Part shown: in pieces, positions 10,974 through 25,912 of the stretch
How the letters are laid out: every line of letters starts with the position of its first letter
Numbering within the stretch: position 1 is the first letter of the stretch
Origin: Casuarius casuarius
Lineage: Eukaryota; Chordata; Aves; Casuariiformes; Casuariidae
DNA length: 64,000 bases
Direction: 5' to 3'
Assembly: GCA_003342895.1 (NCBI GenBank)
Contig: PTFA01000159.1
Location: 744,001-808,000 of the forward strand
Program-made: the position numbers and the translations under genes
Notes under the pieces: model-generated
The model's input: only the letters and a program-made list of their open reading frames with translations
Told to the model about the DNA's origin: nothing
Database searches by the model: none

Positions 10974-13900
10974 ATTTTCTCTCCTTGTACCATGAGAGAA
11001 GAGGCAGCCTCAGGTGACCAACAGATCCAGTTGTAGAAACACTGCTCAATCAGAGTACGTCAACGTAAGTGACCCATTTATGTGTAAAATGTGTGCAGAA
11101 ACCCACCTACATGTCTAGTTCACTGGTAAGTATTTTACCTTACACAGAAAATCTGGTGATTTTCTTCTGGGACTCTTCAACTCTGTAAGGATAACTTCTG
11201 CTATAAAGTTTGTGTAGGTGGCCTTGCTACCACCTCAGATCTTCCTCACACAGCTTAGCCGTACACAATGCTGGGTCCTTGTAAAGCCTCTCCCTTTAAA
11301 CCAAGCAAGTATCATGGTTCAGCAGAAGAGCAGGGGCGATGATGTGTGTATTCGGCTGTAGACATATTGTTGCTTTCATTATTGAACCTGTAGGTTTTGT
11401 AGGTAGACTGCATAAAAATTTTCATAAAAATATGTTTCAAATTCATTATGCAGTGTGGCAAGGAACATATACTGAATAGGGAGAAAAAAAACCACACAGA
11501 AGAACTAACAGCACCCTCCAGCAAAAAGCATTTCAAATGTTTAAGCCACCATACTCCAGGAGGCTAGATTTCAGTTTCTATTATTACTCAATATGACTAA
11601 ATTTAGAAGCAAAAGAAAAATCTTCCACAGAGGGAAGCTCACACAAAGGGCATCTTTTTTACCCTCACAGCTATATGACCCTATTTGAATGGGAGTTAAA
11701 GGGATATAACTGAAAGCAGCATATGACTGATATTTCCTGAATTTCTTTTCTGAGGTACAAAAGACAAGTCTGAGAGGTGTGAAGTTGGCCTGAATGTGAA
11801 AACAAAATAATGATAAAAAATGAATAAAGTGAAAACAACCAAAAAATTCCCTAACCAGAGTTTACAGTGTCATCTCCAGCCCAAGATACAATCTGAACGA
11901 CGGTCTCTGCAGGAAGCTCTATTTTAGCATCATTGAGTGCTGCTGCTGCCGCCATTACCCACAGAGCCTCTTAACAAGTAGAAGCTGTTAGCTGAACTAA
12001 TGAGCCCAGGAAGGTGCAATGAAATCCATACCTCACTAAAGCTTCTGCTGTAATTTGGGGTCTTTTCTGTTCTCTGTGGTGAGAAATGCGGCAAGCCCTG
12101 CCTTGAGAATACAGCAAGCACTTGCTGATGGAACCCCGAATTCACTCTCATTTGGCAACCACTAGAGGAATGTTATGGCTTTGACTGAAGATTTTTCTTG
12201 AAACAACAGAGAAGAGGGGTTTTTTCGTTTATTTTTTTCACCCAGTCCTTAAAATCTAGGCAGATAGTCCTAAAATCTAGGAAAATCAAATATTTCTGTA
12301 GCCTCCACCCCCCCCAACACATACTACTTCCCAAACAATTAATATCTGTAGTAAATATGAGATTAATCCTAGAACTATTTGGAACTGTAAGATACTTACA
12401 TAAATGTGGGTAAAGAAAGCATATCATCAGCTTTCCCATTTAGTGGATTAAGCAGATAACTGGACCTTCCACAGCCACCCTGTTAGGATGTTCTGTATGC
12501 ATTTCATACACACAGAAATGCTTACTCATTTTCACTGTTCCATTCTTTTTCTTCCTATACTGATATTATTATTTCAGTTGTTTTAAAAACAGTTGCACTT
12601 AAAATGTTCTTAAAATTTTCTCATTAAATGAGGGAGAGCTAGCGGCATCTTGCTCTCAGATATATGCACTCCTTGGCGTACCTGTTAGGCTAACTATTAC
12701 TGTCTCAGTGATACTGACCTTAAAAGGCATTTTGCCTTGAAAAGACACAAGAAGACACCCTGCAGAACTAAGCTATTGCTAATTTCCGTACACTGTATGA
12801 CTTACAAGACCTAGACATGCACAAAAGAAAAAAAAATTGCCAGCTTTCCTTGTATTTATTAATCTAAGCAAGACATCAGCTTTATATGGCCACGTATTGG
12901 AGGGATTTTTATGACCTGTGTAACAAACTTACATTGTCATAATGAGAATCAGGATGTTTGATGTATTTATTAAAGCATTAGTTCCTTGAGGCATCGGAAT
13001 ATGAGAGCATCTCAATTTTTGTTTTGAAACATTTGCATACCTCCCCTGATGGCTGCAAAAGAAACTTTTGAAAATGTGTGCCATGGAGGTTCAAAAAAGA
13101 GAATGAAAATATAAAAGACACAAATATAACTTTAGAGAGTCTCAAAAAAAGTTCAGGATTGTTTTTAGTGCCTGACTCAGGATTTTTTATTGTTTAAAAT
13201 TGTAGAGATAGTATTATAATAATTAATTTTATTGTAAGCATAAAAACATAATGCAGAAATGAATGTTTATTGTGCTTGAAATATTAGCTTTTTCCATGAT
13301 CTCTACATAATTCTGACATACAATAGCAATCTGTAAGTCAATATGCAAGAATATGCAAATTTCTTTTTCACAAAAAATCATGATTTCTAGTGAAAAACAT
13401 ATTCTGCTAATATTTCTTTAGAATTTCCACTGCTTTTTGGCACCAAAAATGCCTCTTGGAAATTGGAGGAAAACTTAGTCGTTATTTTAAATACCTCATA
13501 CTGGTTGACTTATTATATTGGAATAAATTATAGTCAGCCTGAGACATGTTTATAAGCTTGTCAAGATCACAACCTACAAACACATGAAACAACAGCAGGT
13601 ATTCCCTTCCATTTGCAAGCTCTTGGAGCAGTCTTAAAGTCATGAGGGGAGATCAGCTCTGAGTTCCCCTTTAAGCACATCAGAGCTTTAAATGATGGGA
13701 CACTGACTGCTAATTAGTAAAATGAAAGTGATGAATACCAATTAATGTTTTCTACCTGTATGATAAATTGTTCTTAAAATGCAAAGCAGTATGATGTGGG
13801 TTTCAGCTACACACTTTCTAGAGATTGTTTATATAGTTATTTTTGCATTCACTTTTCAAATTTTATTTTAATACAAGAGCTAAGTGGAAGTCACAGAGTC

Positions 13901-16900
13901 ATTATTTAAATATTTGTCATATTTTCTTTTTTATCTGGGGTACCATCCATTAGGTAGTGCTACTACATGCTATTCACACTTACATAACATAGGCCTCATG
14001 ACCACGCCAAACATAGAGTTTGGCAGATACAACTACTAAGCTTAGCTTTGCAGTATGAAGTTAGGAATCAGCCAGTGTTAAAACAAGGTAAATTTACTTG
14101 CATCATTTCAGAATTGATCCCTGTGGTGCACTGATCCAGATTTTGTAGATTTTCATAAAGGCTAAGGTTTTCAAAGATACTTTGCAGCTACCTGCTATTG
14201 ACTGTGATGGGAGTTATGTTCTTAAATACCTATGACTGCCTGGACTCAGGTGCTTAGAGAACCAGCATAGATTTGATGGTAGTTGCTAACTGCTCTCTGT
14301 CTTTTTACCCAAGTGCTCACTTTTGGAGGATGTTTCAAAGCGGTAAAATGCTTCAGTTTCAACCACAAGAACTTCTGGGATTGAAGAACGACATGCTGTG
14401 TGAAATGCGATAGCCTTCCTCTGCAAGGAGTTAAATGACATAATCATAATGGCCTCTCAAAAATGTTAAATAGTTTAAATGTAAACATTGCACTTACTGA
14501 CATGGTCTCCAATGAGCTCCTCTGATGTTCAGATTCCTCCCCCCATCATAGGCCAGTCAGGTGCGTTTCCACTGAAGTTGAGAGTAGAGGGACAGACTAT
14601 TCTCTCCGCCAATCCTGTCACAGCCACTATGTAAATGACACAGTTTGGTCTTTTCCATATCTTCGAATATTTTATTAGTTATAGTAGAATTTTAAAGTCA
14701 CCTTCTTTCCCTCCTTCCAGTCCCAACAAAACAAATGCTGGTACATTTTGATCTCATTTGCATTGTCCAAATCCAGAATAACACTACTGACCTCATATCC
14801 ACTGATTATTTTATGAAATGTCAATTCCTATATTCCAAACTTCTTTCCAACCAACTTAATATGATGTTTCTCCCCATTGTAACTACACCATTAACATGAG
14901 TCATGATAATACATGGCATGTGGTCTCTCTTTTGGGGGGCCACACATTGAATTGCTTTCAGAGTTCTGCCTGTAAATAAACCTAGCAATATATACAATGC
15001 TCTCTTTCTGCTATCTGTGTAAATATTGGCTTAAGTACCATTTTTTCCAGTGGCAGTCTGCATTATGCAGATGGACACTGATCAGTCTGTTTTTCGTAGT
15101 CACACTGAAGACAAAGGTGAATTCATGTGTGGAGAGCTGTACAGTCACAAGATCAACAGTTACACATATTGAATGTTCTTCTGCTCAAGTTCAGGTAACT
15201 CTGCTTGTAGTGTTTTATATATGTTATATTGGACATCTTTCCTGCCATGATATTTTGCTGCATGACTGGAATTTTCATAGTCCAGTGCCACAGACAGTCT
15301 TTATTCTCTCTGCAACAAATAGAGTCAGAAAATCCATGGTAAACATTTCTGCTAATACTGCAGTAAGCTGATGGGTTACCAGATTGTTTCTGCTGCATTT
15401 GGATGCCATTTTCACTGTTTCTTTGTGTGCAGATCATACCAGCCGATGTAACTGCTAGTATTAAGTTTACTACCACCAGCTGCAAGAGCATTTATTCATT
15501 TCTTTTGTTCCTTTCCCCTTTTTTTGTGAGCAGGTGATTTGGGGTCAGAACTGGATAATAGTAATGTATTTATGGGGCTTTTATCACTATAACGCCCTAA
15601 TTTCCTGATACTAGTCTTCACTCAGTCCTCCATTTTCATTCTTGCAATGTGACAAATGAAACTGAGAATAAAAACAATTCTTTTACACAATGATTTCAAT
15701 CTCCAGTAGTTTCATAAAGCAGATGCTCCAGAGTAGTAGTCATGAAAATATTCAGACCAGGCTGTGCAATATTTTCTTCCTTTGAGATGAGTTTTGCCCA
15801 TCAACAGTGTAGTGGCGCTATTCATCGTAGTAAGTGCTTGCCAGTGGTAGATGAGCCCTGCATTGTGGATGTTTGCAGCACTCATTCTAGACCTTTTGAG
15901 TAACAGGCCCTGTCACCAAATCACTGGGTTTTATTATGGGTTTGGATTGATCCAAGGAAGCAGAAGAATTTTGATGTATTGATGTGACAGGAAATGCATA
16001 GAGTTTATTCATTGTCTTTGTACTGGGGAAACAAATTTTCCTTTTAAAGCAAATTCCTGGCTTTGGCTTTGATATAAACTGTAATATGAATTAAAGGAAA
16101 ATGTGAATGTTTTGTTGTAGTATCATATAGTCTTGTCCTGCAAGGTACTGAGTACCTTTAATTTCCATAGTATCCATCGGAGACTTAAGCTTGTACATAA
16201 TGGTGATATGGTCTTGAATTTAAAGTAAGAGCTGATGCTTCCAGGAAATTTTATATTTTTTATGTCTGTCTATTTTGAATGACTGTTATATTTGCTTTGC
16301 AAACGGAGGAGCTATTGGTGAGTTATGTAGGTCATACAAAGTGAGTGTCAATAAAACTATTGGAATGAGCATTTGACTCAGAGGTTTCTGCTAGCAGAAA
16401 CCCCAGAACCTGTATTTTCCTTCCCCGGTGACTGTTTTCCCTACTAATGAATATTGCAGATCGTCTGTGTTACAAAATACTTGTTTTTATGATGTCTTTT
16501 GCAGGAGGAATAGCCTGGGTTATAAAGCCAACATATTACAGTAAGAACCCCAAGCAGTTCTGGGGTTGAGTGACATATGCAAGTGACTGGGATAGGGAGC
16601 TCACTACCAGAGCTCCATTAGCCAAAAAAACCCATTAAGCATGCTCCCATCTGTGCGTGCCTGGCTTAACTTCCACAATGCATGATGTCCCCATCCAGAG
16701 AAAGGAGGAAAAAATAAAAGGAATATAAAATAAATGTATTATATAGATATGCATACTGTGTTGGAAGGGATTATACTGTGTTCTCCTTGTGACCAAACTT
16801 TTTCAGTCTGTCACAGTATCATATGTGGAAAAGATGATTTTTTAAATCATGTCCTGTTGTACCAAAACTGGGACAAATGTTGTTGTCCTACTTTAATGTA

Positions 16901-19561
16901 ATAACTTGTTTCATCATTCAAAAAAGTATTTTTTGCCATGATTGCAGATCATTTCTTTGAGACCTATTCTAAGCCAATTATATTTTGCTCAAGTGTATTT
17001 GCCAAAACACACTAAAAGTCATTGTTCAAGTTAATGTAAAGTTTTTAAAGGGAAAAGCAAATCAAATGTAACATAAACACTCTTTTAAAGATATTCTTGA
17101 GCTTTAAATGTGGTTAAATACAACCATTGCTTAACTACACACAGCAATTCTGAAAATGCAGTTTATCACCTTTCAGTAAAGATCTGGTGTAGGGGAACTC
17201 ACTGAAGAAGTGCTTTATGAGTATTTTGTGGTAATACGTTACCAAAGATATTTTACTTTAAATAATATTCATATTAGCACAATATATTTTGTTTTTATTC
17301 CAAGAATCTGAGAAGGTCATTGCTTGTTTATAGATAATTCATGATAAAGGCAGGAAGCTCAAAGTCCAGAGTACAAATCCAGATTTGCCATTTGACTGCT
17401 TTTGCCATTCTTAGGTTTTTCTACTGAGAAGAAAGTGCTTTGCTGACATACAGACACCATATTTTTTTATTTATTTAAAGTTTTATATTAAGATCCCAGA
17501 TTAATGTGCTCTTCAAGGTTGTTTTTTGTCATTTTTTTTTTAAACTGGTACTGCCCGTCAGTTTCATTGGAAAAGAAATGTGGCACTAGGAGAGGAATTT
17601 CAAAGCTATTAAGGTATTAAGGAAATAACTGAGTACAGAATTTACTGATTTCCTGTCATTGATTCTAGTTTTGAGAGGTATAAATTACACAAAGAAACCA
17701 TGATGTTTTCAAAAAGCATTTTTATTAATTCTATAGAGATACTATATTCTGTATTCTATATATTCTGCTCAAGATTTGGGGGTTTTATGCCATGAATTAA
17801 AATTATCAAAGTAAAAACGTCAGTTACACAAATTTGTCTGAAAAGCTTTGTCCTGTTGTAAAAGAACAATTGTGGGAGCAGTTTAGTGCAGGGTTTCCTT
17901 TCTCTCCTCTCGCCCCTTGCAGGTTGTCTTCTGAATGGCCTCCTTTTGCCAACCATTTTTCTGAAGCTGTCCATTGCGGGGTGCTAGGCTATCAAACAGA
18001 TATTCCTTTAGTTGCACAACAGACTGGCAAAAGACTGGTTATTTCGGAAGCAAGCAAAATAGTTGAAAGCTACTTTGAAGGTTTTTTTCCAAGTCCTTAG
18101 TTTTTACACTGGGAGGAGTAAGCAGAACCTTTTTTCTCTATGAAAATCATGAACACTTCTTTTTCCCATTTTCATTATCAGCAACAACAAATTTCAAAGC
18201 CTAAAAAAAACCTGACTGAAATAGATATTTGAATTTTTGGCAATGTTAGAACATTGTTGTGAAGATCTGGAGAATCTATTTTAAATTCTCTTCAAGATTG
18301 TTTATTTTCTATATATGACTATTTTGTATTTCCATTTTGGGTTAGTATTGAAAAGAACATGTGTTCCAGATTGTAAACCCCTTTTCATCCAGCAGTTCTT
18401 CTGAACAGCAACTTGTTATAGTTTAAAGACCTTCTATATTTGTTGAGCTTGGGATCACATTAATAATCTAATGGGTTTTAGGATTTTCCTCTATGTCTGT
18501 TTCTTGAGAAGGCTTTCTATGAGAGGGGTCTACTGCTAGCAGGTCATGTGTGTGTCCATTGAAAATGGAAGTAGAATACATGATAAACTGTAAATTCCAT
18601 TCTGTCCATGAGTCTAGCCTTTGCTTTCTTGCTTTCTTAGTATCTCTTTCTGGGATGTGGCCTACCAATAGCAAACCACTACACAGAACTGGTTTTCGGT
18701 TAAAACAAGGGATTCTCTGGAAAAAAAAGATAGCTGTGGTCAGGGGTGGGGGTGGGGGGTGGTTAACCTTTAGGGAGGCTGTAGAAGAGTTTTATGATAT
18801 GAATCTTTTTCATATAGTCAAAGAGAAGAAATTCCTCTGGAAACAATTCATTTCCTCCAGTCAAGTGAACTGAATTAGAGGGATTGAGCTAGATCATAAC
18901 ACTCTGCTCCTCCAGCAAACAGGAAACATAATAGGGAGGAGGAGTCTTGATCTGGCAATCACACAACCGCAAGGACTACAAAGGAAAGAGGTTTTTGTCA
19001 GCCATTTAATCATATCTGGATATCAACAAAATGCTAAAGGACTGATAAATATGGAGTTTATCCTACTGATATCTTGACCAAAGAATGCTTTAGAGAGTTG
19101 AGGAAACTGCCACAGGAAACTGTATGCTTTGGTTTAATATTTTTTCTAGATTCTTCTGCTACATGAGCCAAGAGTTGACCAAAGAGTCCATCAAGAATCC
19201 TAAACAAATTCTGTGTGTGTTTGTTCTATGCTATTTTAATCACGTGCCACAGTATGTATGAGAGTTAATCTGTGGCAGTGGCAGCTGTAATGCTTTTTAT
19301 CTGGTGGGAATCTTCCCCACAGAGGGCTGCTTTGCAGCACAAGATATTTTTGATTCTGCTGTGCACTTCCAGTTCTGGTGTGTTGTGGTGCCAGGTTTGG
19401 TGCTGGCATATACACTGCTGCCATCTGTGCTTAGTTTAAGAAGGAAATAACTCTGCTAAGCTTTTACCAAGGTAATCCTCGGTAAAGTTTCAGTGGGGAT
19501 AGACCTCACTGCACCAGTGCTAGAGCTGCCCCAGATCTGTAAACCCAAATGTTCCTTAAGC
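10974..19561. other. Unique AT-rich DNA, no gene recognised
   Basis: No known repeat or exon was seen. Noted items: a spaced direct repeat of 'gtcctaaaatctagg' type at 12244-12281; overlapping plus and minus open frames at 14997-15491; an inverted repeat at 16595-16615 (GGAGCTC...GAGCTCC); and a G-rich run at about 18741-18762 with runs of 4, 5 and 6 G separated by single T. None amounts to a gene. Confidence 0.5.
12244..12281. repeat. Short spaced direct repeat
   Basis: AGTCCTTAAAATCTAGG (12244-12260) recurs as AGTCCTAAAATCTAGG (12266-12281), differing by one T. It is a small local duplication inside unique sequence. Confidence 0.7.
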
Positions 19562-19828
19562 AAAGACAGAACAAGAGGCACTGGGCACAAACTGAAACAC
19601 AGGAAGTTTCATCTGAATTTAAGAAAAGACTTGTCTACTGTGAGGGTGACCAAGCACTAGAACAGGTTGCACAGAGAGGTTGTAAATTCTCCATTCTTGG
19701 AGATATTCAGAAGCTGTCTGGACACAATCCTGGGCAACCTGCTCTAGCTGACCCTACTTGAGCAGGAGGGTTGGACAAGATGATCTACAGAGTTCCCTTC
19801 CAACCTCAACCATTCTGTGAGTCTGTGA
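19562..19828 (+). mobile_element. CR1 LINE, truncated 3' end
   Basis: About 267 bp of CR1 3' terminal sequence. Recognisable words in order: 'acaagaggcactgggcacaa', 'aggaagtttcatctgaattt', 'ctgtgagggtgacc', 'gaacaggttgcacagagagg', 'ttggagatattcagaa', 'gggcaacctgctctag', 'gttggacaagatgatcta', 'caacctcaaccattctgtga'. It retains the end of ORF2 and the 3' UTR. The end motif is CTGTGAGTCTGTGA, the usual CR1 octamer-like tail. It is better preserved than the copy at 31720-32818, so probably younger. It has no coding potential. Confidence 0.95.
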
Positions 19829-21330
19829 AAAAAGGGGCCTACGAAGACTTCTGGAGGTTCAGAAGAGCAGGACTGTGGGCTAACACTGGTGTTCCAAGGC
19901 AGTAAATCCCAGGGTTTCTGTATATTAGGGTGATGGGCAAGAAACTTTGCACAGAAAATGGGCAAGGAAGGATAAAAGAAGTGTCAGTTTCATAAACTGC
20001 ACAAGCAAAGGGGAACTTAACAGGAGGAGGCTGAGCAGCCTGGGATCCCACACAGCTGCCTGGGGAGTATCTAGCCAAAGGAGAGTTCTGTCAGGACTGT
20101 GAAAATAAGATTAATACTGACATTTTTCTATGAATAGAAAAGGAAGCAGGTGCTTCTAATTGTTTCCTATAATGCATTCAAAACATATGCTTGATAACCA
20201 TGGAGAACATTCGATAGAGTGTTTACAGAATAATAAGCAGAACAATTAGAATAACAGATCATTTTGTGTCCCTGGAACTGCTCCTATTTCACCCATATCC
20301 CCTTCCCGTAGCTCTGTTGTTTTTTTCCATTCTTAAAGCCTTTTTAGACCATTGCTTTTCTGGTAGTTTGGGCTGATTTTAAATTCCTCATCAAGCTATT
20401 TTATTCCTATTGACAATGTATGTTGTATATGCCTCTGCCTGATCCACAGATAATGAAGCCCTGCTGAATTCCTGGGTTTGAGATTGAGCCTACTCCATTT
20501 TCCTCTCAGCCACCCATCTCTGTGCTGTCTTTGAAGAATCATAAGGCAAAAGGCTCTGAAACAGCCAGTTTGACAGCAGCAATCCCACACTTGTTCCTGT
20601 CACTTCTCCTACTTAACTTCTCTATTCTGTATTTTAGTAAACACAGAGCCAAAGAAAAGTTGAATTGTCCCCAGACCAGTGTGGAAGAGCTTGGAATATA
20701 TGTTAATGGAGATCTCAAGAAGTTCAACTCTTGTGCCAGCTGGGATGACCACAAGTTAGACTCTGAATATCACTGTAGGTGTACTCTGATTACTTCCATC
20801 TTGATTATAGATTTGCACTTGTTTGGCCCAAGTCATATACCATGAGAGCAGAGATTTAATGGGACTTTGGCTCTGGACTCATTCACCAGAAAGGTGTGAA
20901 GTTAAATTAATTTTTGAAAAGGCTGTATTGATTTTTGGTGTGGTTTTGGCCAATGACTTCTTCCAGTTACTGATAAGAGTAGTGTCATGTGAATTCATAT
21001 ATTCAATTGATTAATTCAACTGGATAATTCTGAATAATGTATTTATTTCTGGAATTTAGTAAATTGAGGCTATTGTTTGAAATACTGAGGAACAGATCAA
21101 AAATTTGGTAAGAAATGATATAGAACCTGTTCAGATTTATTATACCTGACTACAACATGAAGCCTATGAATTTCAAAATCCTAACTGTATATCTATCTAT
21201 CTGTGACATTTTTCTTGATCTGAAAGACAGACAAATTCTGCATACATATGCATCAAGTATAGCTGCTTACCATATACCGTATGGAGCAGCACTATGCAGC
21301 AGTACTATGCATCTGAGTGCCTGTATTTGA
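19829..21330. other. Unique DNA, no gene seen
   Basis: Several 60-107-codon frames overlap on both strands at 19.8-21.0 kb, but none resembles a protein and they shadow one another. A near-perfect 13-bp tandem (GCAGCACTATGCA / GCAGTACTATGCA) lies at about 21285-21310. Confidence 0.5.
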
Positions 21331-21390
21331 GTGTGAATGTGTGTGTGTGTGTGTCTGTGTGTCTGTGTTTGTGTGTGTGTGTCTGTGTAT
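21331..21390. repeat. Imperfect (TG)n microsatellite
   Basis: A GT-rich tract interrupted by TC and TT steps (gtgtctgtgtgtctgtgtttgtg pattern), about 60 bp. The interruptions suggest an old, stabilised microsatellite. Confidence 0.9.
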
Positions 21391-24300
21391 GCAGAAGTAA
21401 AACATATCCAGCTACCATTCTCATGCCTCTAGCTCTGTGTAACAGTCACAGTTAAATCCAGATTTGCCCTCTTACTTACTTTTCAGTTTAATCTTGATAG
21501 ATCAAAAAAACTGCATTAGCTTGACAGAGTAAAAGCATGTTGTATTGTATCATTTGTATTTAATTAGGTAAAGTATATTAACTTTTTTCCAACCCCTTTG
21601 ACTGACCCCTTTGACAGGTTAGGCTTCGTTATAGCAGAACTATAACTGTAATCCACTGTATTTCACAGTTTTAAAGACTATTCAAATAGTCTGGAAGATC
21701 AGAATTAATTACAAATGGCTTGGTTTTATTATTTGTCTATTCCAGTCTGTAAGCCCCTTGAGGAGGGAATTGCAATAAGAAATCAGACTGCAGTACCTTT
21801 ACAAGAGCTTGAGTTACAGTCCATGCATGACTGCTACAACAAAGTCGAAACTTGAAGTGTTTTACTTTTTTCACCTTCCCAAAGGATGAAGCACTCTTAA
21901 AATTCATCTCTTCTTTGCAGATACTGTGAGATTGGTGTGAATCTGCTCCGTGCACTAAATTTGTATACCTTGTATCTGCAGAGTTGCTAGAGAGAAACAT
22001 GGCTGAATAGGGGCAATCTAATCTTATATTCATACAGAGTGCTATGTACAGTGTTTCTCTTCATAAATAATATGAATTTGAGCAAACTAAGGTTCAGCTA
22101 TCAGAACTTTCAGAAGTTGGGAAATGAAGTTTTCACAGATTAGGTTAGAGAGATAATTCAGGTAATGTGAGTATTTTAATACAGGCAAACATGACATGCA
22201 ACTGAAACTTTTCTCTACAGTAATGCCATTAAGATAAGGTTAAGTAAATTATGGGAATATTTCATTATTCTCAAACCAAATATTACAAAAAGCTAGGAAA
22301 ATATGTTTTAACCTGATGGGAATACATTTTTGAAGAACTCAGGAACTTTATAGTTGCCCTTGACCTTGCAATATAAATGCAGTACTTTTCAGAGCAATAC
22401 ACATTTAGTTTGCAATTTCATATTGTATCAAAAGTAAAGACATTTTTTTCTCACTTAGACATTTTAATGTTACTTATAAGGGCAGAGCTAAGGGTCTTTG
22501 AGTGACTTAATTTTTACATTCCCATACCTTAGTGTAGTACTATTTGCTGTGTTATTTTACTGTATTATTTCTGGATTTTCCAAGATAACCATTACTGTTT
22601 AAAGTCATTCATTAAAATACTACTGCAGCAGTTTCACAGCTGAGAAACTAACAGCTGCCTTCCCAGACTTAACTCCTGTGGAATGTACATTACATCTGGG
22701 ATTCTTCCTTTTTTTAATTAGTAAAATTTTCATATAGGAGAAGTAAACAAGAAATCTAGAGAGAATGCTAATAGTTTATATTTCCAATAGCATGAAGTTG
22801 TGCATGAATTTGACTCTGTGCATCCATTTCCCCTATGGAGTGAATATTTATAATTGTCAAGGTGGTTGATGTTGAAGTAATAATCATTTTTTCTTTGGTG
22901 CAATGTCATGGAGAAGCCAAAAAATAATAGCACGTGGCAAACATATTGGAAATGACTCTACTGTTTATAAAAACTTCCATAAGTAATCTTAGCAGTGCAG
23001 ACACTCACTGAGCCATGATTCTAGTTTGGAAGGGAACACATTTTCTTTAGTGTTCACTATATGTTTGACAATAAGTGATGTGACCTGTATTGTGGCATTT
23101 TTAGATATTTACATAACAATTTCTAATATATTTATACAAAAAAAGAAAGGGAGCTGCATGTTAAACTGTTCCGTCAGGCATTTTATTGAGTTTTGTTTTG
23201 TAGGATGTACTAAGGGACAGTTACATCTCAAGATTTTGCATCAGAATAACTGTACTTGCATGCAAGTTTATGTTCTTTAGCTCATACATTTTTGCTCTTT
23301 CATTCCATAAAATCTTGTACACCCTAAATGCCTCTTTATTTGAAATTTTCAGCAGACTTTCATTTTCAATTCAAAACATAAACAAGTGTTGGTTGTTCAT
23401 TGCACAGTCTTCACATAAAATATTTCATTCACAAATGAAACTCTGATTTTGCCAATCAGATCAAATAAGCAGAATACATCCTGCATCCCGATCTGCTCTG
23501 ATGTTGAAATTGGTGGGTGGAAGACTTAGAATTCTGCTTTGTTTGTAATGTTATGATTACCTTGCAATCCATTTCTGCTGGATTTTACTCTGGCCTTTTT
23601 CCCTGGATCATTACTCTTGGTAAGTGAAAAGAATTACTTGGCTCAGTCAGGGCTTATCCATCTTATTAGTCCTCCAGCCTCACTATTTCTTTCTAAAGTG
23701 CATACAAACAGCAAGAGAATATTGACTGTGCATGAAGAAGCCCTCCAAGCAAAGTGCATTTGATGCACCAAATTTACTTGCAGACAGGAGGGAAAGCAGA
23801 ACTAAATGGAGTCAGTTAGTTTGTTCACACTCCTGAACCACGGAATGGATGATGTACATTTTCTTGCTGTTGAAAACTAGCAAATTGGTCCAGCTGCAAA
23901 AGGCAATGTATCTTGCTGGGATGTTCTGTATAGGAAAAGAATGGCATTCAGCCAGGGCCATAGGAATTACAGCTTACCAAGGAAGGATAGGTACTGCTGA
24001 GCAGCTAGTTGGAATCAGACTTTGCTTAGTCATAACAGGACTTGCAAGTAGATACTTCTTCAGTATTGGGCTCCCCTGCTTTCTGCTTGATTTATGTGAT
24101 GGTTATAGCAACTGCCACTTCCTTCTCCATCTTTACACCCCTTCTTCTCACTGTCATGTTGTCAGGTGCTAAATGTATTATAGCATGTAGATGTGCAATT
24201 GTAAACTCTGTTACCCTTTTGCTCTATAGAATAAGGACAAAAGGAAACTTGTAGTCTAAGAAAATGACACTGTGTTTTTGTTGTCAAATGAAAGGCTCTT

Positions 24301-25874
24301 TACATGCATTTGTCCACAGGATAATACCGTACCACTGCCATGCTAGTAGTATGGTCTTATATTTAAAGAAACCTTTCCATCAAGTTTGCTTTTTGGCTAT
24401 GTCCAGTACAAAGAGAGCAAAATAGGTTTTGTTTCCTTATACAAATCCTCATCTTCCAGAGCTCTGAGTAGAGTCTATTTGTTCCAGTCTCTGTCTGTAA
24501 AATGTGAGGTGCTAGTGTCTTTGCATGTCCTTCAACCTCTTCCTTTTTCCCTTCTGGAAAATATATAGTCAATTTATGCAAATGGCCATTGCTACACTGA
24601 CTTCTGTGGCACTGTGCTGAGTCTTGCTAGGCTGTGGCCTGTTCCTAGGAGTGACAGGCTAATGTCAGATAGTTAATCAATATGTATGCGCCCATGTCAT
24701 AGACTTATGAGAGAGTTTTCCTTGCTTTCTGCATCAACTTCTTTGTCTTAGATTTCCAACAAAAAAGCCTATTATTTTCCAATCCCCACCAGCAATCTCC
24801 AGTATACAAAGGTGACTTGTGGATTAGATGAGACCTTGAGTAGAATTGGTTTAATGTCAATTCCAAATTTATTTCTCCTTGTCTGTGTCTCCAAGGATGG
24901 TATCTGCAGAGGACAGAGGGATTTTTAACACTATGTTTCAGGACCTTGGTTCTGCTTTGTCAAATCCAAAGATGTGTGATATATATGACAAAGACTGGAA
25001 AGCTATTAAGAGCCCCACAGTCAGTTGACAGTACCATTTTACAAAGTACTATATTGCCTGCATCTTATCTTCCAGGAGTGCAGGAAGCATCGTTGATTTT
25101 CACTTGATTTTTCTTTTGTTCACCTAGCCAACTGGCACTGTGAAAAAATTCTCGGCTTTACCTAAAACTCTTTTCTTTAAATATAAGCTGGACAAGTTAG
25201 GCCCAAAATGTAGCCTTGTGTGAAAAATGCTTCCAGAATTGTAATGTGGATATGAATGTTGAAGGGATTTTTCCTAGACATGTAAGTTAAAAAAAAGCTA
25301 TTTTATGACACTATCAGAAGCTCTGAGACAATAGCATTTCACTACTTCGTAAGAACTGGAGAATTAAATTCAGTAGTATCATTTTCATTTGTCCTAAATT
25401 TGCCATAATTTTCTCTGCTGAGTCTTTATGCTGTTAAAAATCCCATTCATGTCACAGTCACAGTCATTTGAACAATGTCTGTAAGAAACGAACTCATAGC
25501 TAAGCCCTGGATGGAACAACTGAATTCCAAATAAACAGGGTAAAAAGCTTTCCTAATTTGAACTAAACTTCTTTTATAAGCTTCCTTTTTATTTTTCAAA
25601 TGTGTATTAGTAGCATTCAAGGAGAATTAAGTGACAGTGATCTTGCAAACAGCTCACAGAATTCAGAGGAGTGTTATCAGTTCTCATTCATTCCTGTGGG
25701 ATCCTGACTGTGTTGCTATCTGGCCATACAAAAAAACAGACGCACAGAAAATGCTAGAGGGGATGCCATTGTCCTTAGGTGCTATCTCTTCTCTTAGCCA
25801 TAAATTTGATGCTAAAAAACTGATGAGTGACTTTCTATTTCTGTGAAATTAAGAAAATGTCTAGTTTTTGCAAC

Positions 25875-25912
25875 TTTGGACAACTAATCTAATTTTTGGA
25901 CAACTAATTTAA
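25875..25912. repeat. 20-bp tandem duplication
   Basis: TTTGGACAACTAAT occurs at 25875-25888 and again at 25895-25908, a 20-bp period with two nearly identical units. Confidence 0.8.

Noticed and set aside
15153..15491. 112-codon minus frame starting with a hydrophobic, signal-like stretch
   Set aside because: It overlaps a 124-codon plus frame over most of its length, and neither resembles a known membrane protein family.
18741..18762. G-quadruplex candidate
   Set aside because: Only three long G-runs plus a GG; at best a weak two-layer structure.
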